Part shown: positions 56,604 to 64,000 of the stretch, one piece after another
Layout: each line of letters starts with the position of its first letter
Numbering within the stretch: position 1 is the stretch's first letter
Assembly (NCBI GenBank): GCA_001599755.1
Contig: BCHX01000001.1
Location: 1,612,001-1,676,000, forward strand
DNA: 64,000 nucleotides
Direction: 5' to 3'
Source of the DNA: Gliomastix tumulicola
Taxonomy: Eukaryota; Ascomycota; Sordariomycetes; Hypocreales; Bionectriaceae
Made by a program: the position numbers and the translations under genes
Notes under the pieces: model-generated
Seen by the model: only the letters and a program-made list of their open reading frames with translations
Told to the model about the DNA's origin: nothing
The model's database searches: none

Positions 56604-58679
56604 CTAGGAGTTCTCGATCTGCTGGGCCGCAATAGACTGGTTACCGCCCTGAGACATGATCTCTTCAATGCGTGCCATAAGCTGGCTGTTGCCCTCTCGA
56701 ATCGCGGCCTTAATCTGTGACGGCATGTCTCGAGCCGAAGCAGGAGTATCGGTCGTGTTATCTTGCTCTCGTAGCCGGGGCACCTTCGGATCACGCTGAG
56801 TCGATGTGTTGTCATCTGTAGCACGCCGTTTTCCGGCCTCTCTCGAAGAGAGCGCGTGCTTCGTGGATGGCCCTACTGGAATGGACGATGCTGTTTCACC
56901 ACAGGCAGGTGGGCCAGCCGATGAAGGCTGGGGCGAGGCGAACGGGGTGGTCCTAGAAGGGCTACCCCAGATAGATGGCCGGGGTCGCGAAGATCCAGAA
57001 CCGGCAGAGGTGTCGCCGTCTGCAGGTTTACCCCAGGCTGATGAGCCGGCTTGCGGTTGCTCGTCGCGAATGCAGGTGCTCACGCATGAAGCTCCGCCGA
57101 AATCAAATTGGACAGTCTCTGGGTTCAGGGAGGTATCCTCCGACACTGGAGACTGGACTATGCCCGCCGCGGTATTTGTTGCAGCAGCCATCGGTGAGGC
57201 ATTGGCTGTCCAGCCGATCTCTGGATGGGTCGGAAGAGGATCTCCATCATCTCCTGGCTGGGGAATTCCTCCTTCAACGCGAGGACACATGGTGAGACCA
57301 AGAATCGGAAGATAAGTACCCCAAGAAGGTAGTCCCCGGGCAAGTCGATCCTGATCTATGCCCGTCCGCTTGCTGAGCTTCTTCACCTGAGCGTAAGGTG
57401 CGGTGAACAAGGAGGGCTTATCCCAACCATGCCTCTGAAGATAGTTCTGCAGCCCTGGGCAACCGGCAACAGCCTCGTCTCCCCAAGCGATGCACAAGCT
57501 GTACATAGCAGCAGCGGTGTCAGAGGCCCATCTATGCTTGTAGAAGTGCGCACTCAAGATCGAAGTCTCGCCGGAAGTTCTCTTGAGGTATTTCAAGCCT
57601 TTGATGAAAGCGGTCTTGTCGCCAGGCGACCAGGATAGTGCCCATCGATTGTAAACCGCGAGTGCCAGTTGGAGATCGCGTTCCGAAACACCATCAGGTG
57701 GAAAGCTTGGCCATTGGCAGGGAGTGTCAACAAGAGGCCTCGATACTAGAGCCCAGTTGAGCTCTGTCAGCTCCTGGTTGTTTCCACCAACTGGTTTCAT
57801 TTCGTCTTGCCTGTCAGAAAGCAAGGTCCCAGGATGGTCGCGCAGCATGAGAATGGCGCGCTCGCAGCGTTGTCGAAGGCGGACAGAGATAGTTTTCTTC
57901 AGAAATACATTCCTCCGTCTGACGGGCCTGCGATGGTATTCGTCGTCGAAGACTGGGGGCATTTCTAACCCAGCTCTATCACACACATCTACCCAAATCT
58001 TGGCATGGCGAAGCACCTCGTCACGTCCGTATAAGACCCTAAGCAGATGAATGTTCGCCACGTTGGTGAGGTCGTGAAACAACGGATGCTCAAGAATGGT
58101 GCCTTGGGGACGGAGGTTCCAAAGGTGTCGGATGAACTCTCTTTTCGTATAGTCGTCCCAACCTTCGGAGAAGAGCTCATACTCCCATACTGCGCGAAGC
58201 ATCAACTTGACGTGGCTGCCCCCACGCGAAACTCTTGGCCACATGCAGTTCTCTGGCAAAGGACAGAGTAGAACTGATGAGTTGGACTGGGCCCAGGCGT
58301 ATGGAGGAGGCAATGGCTCTGGTATCATCTCGATATCTGTCGCCGAGTAGACTCCTTTCTCAAATTGAATCTCAGCCTCCCCCAAACTGAGGGGGGTGCG
58401 GGGAATCAGGGAATCAGGCAATTGAAGTCGAGTTTGATCCAGATAGTCGGTGTCTTTCTCCAGTTCCCAACCTTGGAGCCCCGAGCCATTCACCCAAGGG
58501 TTGTCATGAGAGTCATACTGTTCTCCGTACAACGGAGCTCTATCCCCAGCCTCAGCATCGTCTTCAGGGATAATGGTATGATAATCTGCAGGCGGAGGCG
58601 GGCGATGAAACACGGGTACCCCCAAATGGATATCTGGAGCAGGCCTGCGAATCGCAGTCAGTCCCCTTTTGCGAGACAT
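56604..58679 (-). CDS. Hypothetical protein with disordered tail and truncated coiled coil
   Basis: A single frame of 691 residues. The first 460 look globular (WEYELFSEGWDDYTKREF, HLLRVLYGRDEVLRHAKIW, NRWALSWSPGDKTAFIKGL). About 460-640 are disordered and Pro/Ser/Gly-rich, with a basic motif (GKRRATDD, then PKVPRLREQ). The end enters a coiled coil (QIKAAIREGNSQLMARIEEI) that is cut by a TAG at 56604. The same frame stays open for 80 more codons of clear coiled coil to 56361. The N-terminal part resembles no family I can name; its Trp/Arg-rich helical character recalls fungal lineage-specific proteins. Upstream of the ATG a probable leader intron (GTGAGT near 58757 to GTCTAG near 58698) is visible. 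Confidence 0.7.
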   Translation of the reverse strand: MSRKRGLTAIRRPAPDIHLGVPVFHRPPPPADYHTIIPEDDAEAGDRAPLYGEQYDSHDNPWVNGSGLQGWELEKDTDYLDQTRLQLPDSLIPRTPLSLGEAEIQFEKGVYSATDIEMIPEPLPPPYAWAQSNSSVLLCPLPENCMWPRVSRGGSHVKLMLRAVWEYELFSEGWDDYTKREFIRHLWNLRPQGTILEHPLFHDLTNVANIHLLRVLYGRDEVLRHAKIWVDVCDRAGLEMPPVFDDEYHRRPVRRRNVFLKKTISVRLRQRCERAILMLRDHPGTLLSDRQDEMKPVGGNNQELTELNWALVSRPLVDTPCQWPSFPPDGVSERDLQLALAVYNRWALSWSPGDKTAFIKGLKYLKRTSGETSILSAHFYKHRWASDTAAAMYSLCIAWGDEAVAGCPGLQNYLQRHGWDKPSLFTAPYAQVKKLSKRTGIDQDRLARGLPSWGTYLPILGLTMCPRVEGGIPQPGDDGDPLPTHPEIGWTANASPMAAATNTAAGIVQSPVSEDTSLNPETVQFDFGGASCVSTCIRDEQPQAGSSAWGKPADGDTSAGSGSSRPRPSIWGSPSRTTPFASPQPSSAGPPACGETASSIPVGPSTKHALSSREAGKRRATDDNTSTQRDPKVPRLREQDNTTDTPASARDMPSQIKAAIREGNSQLMARIEEIMSQGGNQSIAAQQIENS

Positions 58680-59699
58680 GATGGTCGTCGATTCGCCTAG
58701 ACATAGAGGCAGTCAGCAAAGAGAGGAAGCAAGCAAATGACGGTGCAGTAGGACTCACCAAGCAGATGCTCAGGTGTCTCACGTAAGTGGAACTAGAGTG
58801 GTCCGGGATATATTGTCGTATTGCCAGTAAGGGGTCGCGTCCATCGAAATGTGAAAGGGAACAGCTCGGGGGTTCGATTGGCGTCGCTGATGGCTGGTGC
58901 GATGAAGGAACACAAAGAAAGAAAGAGAGAGAGAGAGAGAAAAGGCAGGCACCAGAAGGGATATGAGGATTAAGAAAAAGCCGTGTTCGGAAGTGAGAGA
59001 AGGGTGAGAGAGAAATGAGGATAAGATGAAAGTGAGGTGAAAGTGAGGTGAAAGTGAGGCGAAGGCAGGGCGCAGCCTCAGTTTGGCGTCCATCGTTTGC
59101 AGTATTAACGCCGCGACCTCATTTATTTGGGCTTTCATTATTCTACCTCCATGAGTGGCGGTAGATTTCCAAAGTAATAACGATGATAGTAATAATGATG
59201 AGGCCATAGAGATAACATTTTATTTCTTTTCTAATATAGCCTCGCCTAGCCCTTTCCAGAGTGTTCGAGGTTTCTTTATGAATTCTAGACCGGGAGGGTG
59301 AGTCTTCCTCACTTTCCTTCTTTCCCTTCACGTGCATGTCTGGTGTCTCGTCCTCCTGTCCTCCTATTTCACTGAGCACTATTTGCTCAGATATAAAAAG
59401 CTGAACATCTATCAGCCCATCTTGGTTTATGGATAAGGACTACAAGTATCTTCCATGACTGAAAACAAGCTTATCATAACTCATTGGGCTTTATTGCTTA
59501 GTAGTGTGTGAAGATATTACAACTTACTGCCCACGGCTGTCGTGACAGGATGAAGCTGTAGGGTATCTCAATGCTACCTCATATCGGAGAGCGGACCGGC
59601 CCTTTCTCCGATGAGGTAAACGTTCTTGAATAATGCACTCCTCATCTCGGGATTTTAGCTGCACGAACAAAACCCGACATCTATTCATTGTTCTGGACA
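58680..59699. other. Intergenic region between the coiled-coil gene and the PKS
   Basis: About 1 kb between two minus-strand genes: the promoter and leader of the coiled-coil gene (to about 59.1 kb) and the 3' flank of the PKS. It has an (AG)n tract at 58921-58944 and an 11-bp repeat at 59027. No other gene was seen. Confidence 0.5.
59027..59059. repeat. 11-bp tandem repeat
   Basis: Three perfect copies of TGAAAGTGAGG lie in the leader/promoter of the coiled-coil gene, close to an (AG)n tract. Confidence 0.85.
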
Positions 59700-62600
59700 C
59701 TATAAAGCCTTATCGACTATGCTCTCTGCCAATCCACTAATGCTTGTCTGAGCATCCAGCAAGTCGAGCGTCTTGAGGTCCGTCGCGAGGACCTGCAAGA
59801 ACCAATGCCGCAGCTCAGCCGCAATCAGACTGTCCACGCCGTGGCCAGCAACACTCTTGGCCGGATTTACATTCCGAACGTCGACGAACAGCATATCCGC
59901 AATGGTCTGGACGATCAGCTTCGTCACGAGCTCAACCGTGCTAGCTCTCTTCTCCGTGCCGGCCTTGATGGCGTCGTCGAAGGCCTGTCGTTGACGCGCG
60001 GCAGACGATGCCCTGGGCTTGTCCCCGTCCCCGTCGCCAGCCTCCGCGTCGCTGGCACGGCTTCTCTGCGCGTCGGCCATGGCACGCATGATGAGGGACG
60101 CGCGGCTGTCGCTGAACCAATGCGGCGCAATGGTAGTCGGGGTCATGCTGGCGAGGACTGCTGGGTCGAGACAGGTGAAGAGGCTCGTTGCAGACAGAGG
60201 GTCGTGCTCATGACCAAACCATGACGAGGATACATCCGGCCCAAGGAACGCGGGCTCGAGGGTCGCAAGAACCTGCCACTCGGTCGTCGTCTGGGCCATC
60301 ATGCGCACCATCATATCTTCTGTTCCAATAGCGCCCTCCTTGAAGTCCGATGTGACGTCCTTGACGAGGCCGTACGCCACCGTCGATGCTGGCAAGCCAA
60401 GGTTCCGGCGATAGCGGGCGAAGTACTCCTGGAAGTTGCTGGCGGCGATGTACGCCGACTGCGTGGCAGGCGCCCACACAGTCTCGGCCGTCGTAGTCAT
60501 GATGAAGAAGTCGAGCGGGAGGGAAGCTGTAGCCTCATGCAAATTGATGGTTCCGGCGGTCTTGGCCGCAATGCCACTCTGCCACTGGTCGATCGAGATC
60601 TTCTCGAAGGAGAGATCGGATAGCGAGAAGGCTGCATGAACCACCCCCTTGATCGGACGACCGGCTACTTGGGCCGCTTCGATGGCAGTAACCACTTCAG
60701 CCTTCTTGCTGACATCGCACTTCATGCTCAAAACACGCACACCGCGGGAGGCCAAATCTTGCACAAGAAGCTCAGCTTCTGCCGAGGCAAGGCCACGCCT
60801 CGAGGTAACGACAAAGTCTTGGGCACCTCGATCCGCCATCCATCGAATGATGGAGCGTCCGAGCCCACCCAAACCTCCGGTCACAATGTAGCACGCTTCA
60901 GGGTCAAACCTTGCTTGCTGCGGCTGTGTTGCTACCTTGACCACCGAATCCGGATTCTGGAAAGAGACCACCAGCTTTCCTACGTGCGCACCCTTGGAGA
61001 AGCTCTGCAGAGTCTGGCTCAGCTCCGAGATGTCAGCGACAGAGTGGCAGGGGACCGGGGTGATCTTTCCAGCGCGATAAAGCGCATCGACTTCGTCTAG
61101 CAGCTCGGTACCGAGCTCCGGGTCGTTGTCAAGCACGATGTTCAGATCGAATGAATGGAAGCTGGCGTTCTTCTGGAAGAGCTCGAGACCCAGCGCCTTG
61201 TTGTCTAGCACATCCATTCGACTCATATCAAGAAGATGACCTCCTGAGGCAAGGGCCTTGATGTTGTCGGCCAGTTGGTCTCCCTTTTGGGCCGTGCTGA
61301 GAATCACATGGAAGCCGCCCTTGCCGGTAAGCTTGGCAGCACGGGACAATGCGGCCAGGTCTCGAGAGGGGAAGATGCGCTCGCGAGGAATGCCGACAGA
61401 ATCGGCAAGGAAAGCCACCTTGTCTTCGCCACTTGCAGTGACAAAGATGTCAGCTCCCGCACAACGGGCGATCTGAATCGCAGCAAGACCCATGCCACCC
61501 GCGGCGGACTGGATAAGCACCTTCTGGCCGCGTCTGAGGCGTACGAGGTGGTTCAGGGCGTAGACGGCACTCATGTAGACCACGGGCATGGTAGCGACTT
61601 GTTCAGACGCATCCGAGGGCTGCATCTTGTGCGCCAGTGCGGCTGGGACCCTCGTGTATGTGCCAAAGTGTCCCCGGCCCATACCATACACGCGATCGCC
61701 CACAGCCAGTCCGGTGACGTTGGCGCCCGCCTTTGTCACAACACCCGCATATTCCGACGAGAGATGCCTGTCTGCTGAATCGAAGCGGCCCGACGTGAGA
61801 CTTAGATCCTTCCAGTTCAGACCAACTGCCTCGACTTTCACGTCGATGTAGTCTGATGGCAGAGGCTGTGCCAGCTCTGCATAGGGGCGGAAGTACAGCG
61901 ATGCGAGCAGGCCTGGGGTCTCGAAGGCCGCACGCACAGGCCCTTGCTGGCCGATGGGCAGCAGCTGTGAGCCAACGCGCTGAGGCGTCTGTTCCGGCTC
62001 TACATGTGCGGCAAGTTGTGAGTCGGGAACGAGGCGGCTCACCCACATGCAGCCGTCCTGCCAGCTATACTCAGTGTCTCGAGAGGCCGTGCGCGTCCAC
62101 TCGCTGCTCCGAAGAGAAGCCTCATGGTCAATGATGTCCCGTACGAGGTGTTGCAGCTCCCCGTCATGCTCGATATCAAAGTTGGTGGCATCCACGTCGA
62201 TGGAGAGGAAGCGTCCTGCCGGGTTCTCTGTCGCAATCGCCCGGAGAAGGCCTGCCATGAAAGCACTGTGAGGTTCACGGCCTCTGATGGCGCCGCTGCT
62301 TGTCAACCAAACCATGCTGCTCGCGTTCTGGGCGAGATGCTGGAGTGTTTGCAGACGATGTTTGTCTGCGCAGAACGTATCTTTGGCACTCAAGAATGCC
62401 ATGACATGGGCACTCGTAGATACCGTCTTGAGAGCCTTGTCAACGCTGGAAACCACGGCCTTGGCTCCCCGATGTTGAAGCTCAGTAGCAACGTGTTCCA
62501 GAAGAGTCGGCGCGTCGACTCCGTCGTGGAGAAGGTGGACTGTAGCAGTTTCGGACTCCCCTGACTCCTCGGTACGAGTAGATACAACGACGGATGTCAT

Positions 62601-64000
62601 GTTGTGCGGACGAGGGTAATCATGCAGGACCAGGTCCGTGCCAGAAAACCCGCTCTTCCTCAGCCGCGAATCCCAATTCTGCTCATCCAGGAACGGGCCT
62701 TCGCTGCGGTGGTCATCGGCACCGGCCCAGAAACCGGTCAAGGTTCCAAAGAGGAGACACGGCAGCACCTTCATCTCGGTCGTCTCTACCAGCACGAGCT
62801 TGCCTCCAGGCTTGAGAAGACTCCGACAGTACGCAAGCGTCTTGTCCATGCTGGCAGTGGCATGAATTGACTCAACGGCGAGGACGACGTCGTAGCCCTC
62901 GGGCTCGTATCCGTTCTTGATGGGATCCTCCTCGATGTTGAGCACTGAGAAGTGGATGTCACGGTACTCGGCCATGAACTGCTGTGCCGAGCTGAGGAAA
63001 CCGGCAGAGATGTCAGTGAAGGTGTAGTCGGCGTACCGCTTGATGCTGTTTGCGCCGACTAACGCTTTCATCGCCACTCGAGTACCGGACCCCGTGCCAG
63101 CACCGATCTCTACAATGCGCTGGTTCGGGTTTACGTGGCCCAGGTAGTCGAGGATCTTCTCGAGCTGTGGCCAGGCGCCAGTGACCGCTGTACCGGACTT
63201 ATATAGCTCGGTGAGGAGACCTTCCTCAGCGACGAGGACATCGATTCCCTTCTTCCGCTCGTGGATGATATCGCCAATGTCAGCGTGAAGTAACTTGGCA
63301 GCTCTGACAGCACACGTGTCGCCTGTCTTTTTGAATAGTGTGTCGAGGCGTTCACGGCGCTGGTCGGCGGAAAGTTGTCTGATCTCGGCCATGGCGTCAC
63401 TGCCATCCTGTTCCACGCATCTTCGGACCCAGGAGATCCAGTGACGAAACTCGCCCTCGGGTTGCGGACCGGCACCGTCACGAAGATACGTGTCGTATAT
63501 ATCGGCAACGATCAAGCAGCAGATGTACTCCTCGTTGTAAAGCTGTGATACCACAGCCGGGTCATCAACAGGGGGGAACAGCTTGCTGACATTGCTGCTG
63601 GTGAGCGTGCGGATATCGGGTTGCCATACAAGTCTGGTGAAGGGAGTACTGAACGGCCTTTCGCTGATTGGTCCCTTCGCTGCCGACGCTGATTTGGCGA
63701 AATGCGTCAAACGCAGAGATTCCACGTCGAGAACAACATTGCCGTCCCGGTCGGTCATCTGCACCTTGACCTTGGCACTTCGCAGTCCTTCCCTCTGGCC
63801 GTAGGCGACAGCAAGCCCCTGCTCTTGGTTCTTGTCTTCCTGTGGCCCGGATCCGGCCTTCAGGTAGATCTCACTGAGGAAGACGGGCACAAACGAGGTG
63901 TTTGCTTTGTCCACCTGGCCTCCATAGCAGGCGATGATGCCGAGTTGGAACGTGGCATCCAAGGCAGCCGGGTGGACAACATCGTAAGATGACTCGCCTC
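59700..64000 (-). CDS. Highly reducing polyketide synthase, C-terminal part (DH-cMT-ER-KR-ACP), partial
   Basis: The frame is open from the right edge to the stop at 59700 (over 1430 codons, no intron). The visible part starts in the second half of the dehydratase, whose catalytic Asp is in HPAALDATFQ. Next is a C-methyltransferase with SAM motif EIGAGTGSGT (about residue 285 of the visible part). An enoyl reductase follows (VGLNWKDLSLTSGRF; NADPH site SAAGGMGLAAIQIA near 824). Then comes a ketoreductase (YIVTGGLGGLGRSIIRW near 1024) with active-site Tyr in SAYIAASN. Last is an acyl carrier domain with the phosphopantetheine Ser in GVDSLIAAEL (near 1374). No thioesterase follows, so release is in trans. 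KS and AT lie outside the window. The KR segment usually holding the catalytic Ser reads MTTTAET, an unusual substitution. The product is unknown. Confidence 0.95.
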   Translation of the reverse strand, partial: GESSYDVVHPAALDATFQLGIIACYGGQVDKANTSFVPVFLSEIYLKAGSGPQEDKNQEQGLAVAYGQREGLRSAKVKVQMTDRDGNVVLDVESLRLTHFAKSASAAKGPISERPFSTPFTRLVWQPDIRTLTSSNVSKLFPPVDDPAVVSQLYNEEYICCLIVADIYDTYLRDGAGPQPEGEFRHWISWVRRCVEQDGSDAMAEIRQLSADQRRERLDTLFKKTGDTCAVRAAKLLHADIGDIIHERKKGIDVLVAEEGLLTELYKSGTAVTGAWPQLEKILDYLGHVNPNQRIVEIGAGTGSGTRVAMKALVGANSIKRYADYTFTDISAGFLSSAQQFMAEYRDIHFSVLNIEEDPIKNGYEPEGYDVVLAVESIHATASMDKTLAYCRSLLKPGGKLVLVETTEMKVLPCLLFGTLTGFWAGADDHRSEGPFLDEQNWDSRLRKSGFSGTDLVLHDYPRPHNMTSVVVSTRTEESGESETATVHLLHDGVDAPTLLEHVATELQHRGAKAVVSSVDKALKTVSTSAHVMAFLSAKDTFCADKHRLQTLQHLAQNASSMVWLTSSGAIRGREPHSAFMAGLLRAIATENPAGRFLSIDVDATNFDIEHDGELQHLVRDIIDHEASLRSSEWTRTASRDTEYSWQDGCMWVSRLVPDSQLAAHVEPEQTPQRVGSQLLPIGQQGPVRAAFETPGLLASLYFRPYAELAQPLPSDYIDVKVEAVGLNWKDLSLTSGRFDSADRHLSSEYAGVVTKAGANVTGLAVGDRVYGMGRGHFGTYTRVPAALAHKMQPSDASEQVATMPVVYMSAVYALNHLVRLRRGQKVLIQSAAGGMGLAAIQIARCAGADIFVTASGEDKVAFLADSVGIPRERIFPSRDLAALSRAAKLTGKGGFHVILSTAQKGDQLADNIKALASGGHLLDMSRMDVLDNKALGLELFQKNASFHSFDLNIVLDNDPELGTELLDEVDALYRAGKITPVPCHSVADISELSQTLQSFSKGAHVGKLVVSFQNPDSVVKVATQPQQARFDPEACYIVTGGLGGLGRSIIRWMADRGAQDFVVTSRRGLASAEAELLVQDLASRGVRVLSMKCDVSKKAEVVTAIEAAQVAGRPIKGVVHAAFSLSDLSFEKISIDQWQSGIAAKTAGTINLHEATASLPLDFFIMTTTAETVWAPATQSAYIAASNFQEYFARYRRNLGLPASTVAYGLVKDVTSDFKEGAIGTEDMMVRMMAQTTTEWQVLATLEPAFLGPDVSSSWFGHEHDPLSATSLFTCLDPAVLASMTPTTIAPHWFSDSRASLIMRAMADAQRSRASDAEAGDGDGDKPRASSAARQRQAFDDAIKAGTEKRASTVELVTKLIVQTIADMLFVDVRNVNPAKSVAGHGVDSLIAAELRHWFLQVLATDLKTLDLLDAQTSISGLAESIVDKAL

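Noticed and set aside
56566..56646. Intron that would remove the TAG in the coiled-coil gene
   Set aside because: The only GT-AG pair spanning the stop (GTAACC to CCTAG) is 41 bp, below the usual fungal minimum, and it shifts the downstream frame away from the coiled coil.

Overview
This is a window of filamentous ascomycete (Pezizomycotina) nuclear DNA, most likely from a Sordariomycete. The case rests on short (about 50-110 bp) GT-AG introns with CTAAC/CTGAC-like branch sites, GC-rich third positions, intergenic gaps of 3-5 kb, and recognisable fungal proteins: a Yat2-type carnitine acetyltransferase, a Puf4/5-type Pumilio protein, a PSP1-domain protein, a 2EXR protein and a highly reducing PKS. 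I see no transposon, no tRNA or rRNA, and no AT-rich RIP-like block. The genus cannot be fixed from sequence alone.

Layout. 0.1-2.8 kb: mitochondrial ribosomal protein uS5m (-), divergent from a small single-pass membrane protein (+). 3.0-4.6 kb: a three-exon gene of unknown function (-). 5.4-8.7 kb: a five-exon gene (-) encoding an atypical Ras-like GTPase domain fused to a RasGEF. 8.7-12.3 kb: no supported gene. 12.3-15.9 kb: a disordered protein (+), a HIT zinc-finger protein (-), and divergent from it the Fe-S scaffold NFU1 (+). 15.9-21.0 kb: long gap that probably includes the leader of the next gene. 21.1-23.9 kb: PSP1-domain protein (+). 24.9-25.7 kb: small charged protein (+). 26.5-27.5 kb: ribosomal protein L15 (+). 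29.6-34.5 kb: five-exon PUF protein (-). 34.5-38.3 kb: gap. 38.3-42.0 kb: RNA polymerase III second-largest subunit (+), with a 13-nt microexon. 42.2-43.7 kb: Rad57-like recombinase paralogue (-). 44.3-47.0 kb: Yat2 (-). 47.0-50.4 kb: gap. 50.4-52.5 kb: DHA2-type MFS transporter (+). 53.1-53.9 kb: 2EXR protein (+). 54.5-58.7 kb: two convergent coiled-coil proteins, one interrupted by an in-frame TAG. 59.7-64.0 kb: C-terminal part of a highly reducing PKS (-) running off the right edge.

Most of the window is housekeeping: mitochondrial translation, Fe-S assembly, cytosolic ribosome, Pol III transcription, recombination repair, acetyl-carnitine shuttling and mRNA control. From about 50 kb onward the content looks accessory (transporter, 2EXR, lineage-specific coiled-coil genes, PKS), so the right end may be the edge of a secondary-metabolite cluster lying mostly outside the window. 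All exon coordinates were read by eye from splice signals and frame continuity.
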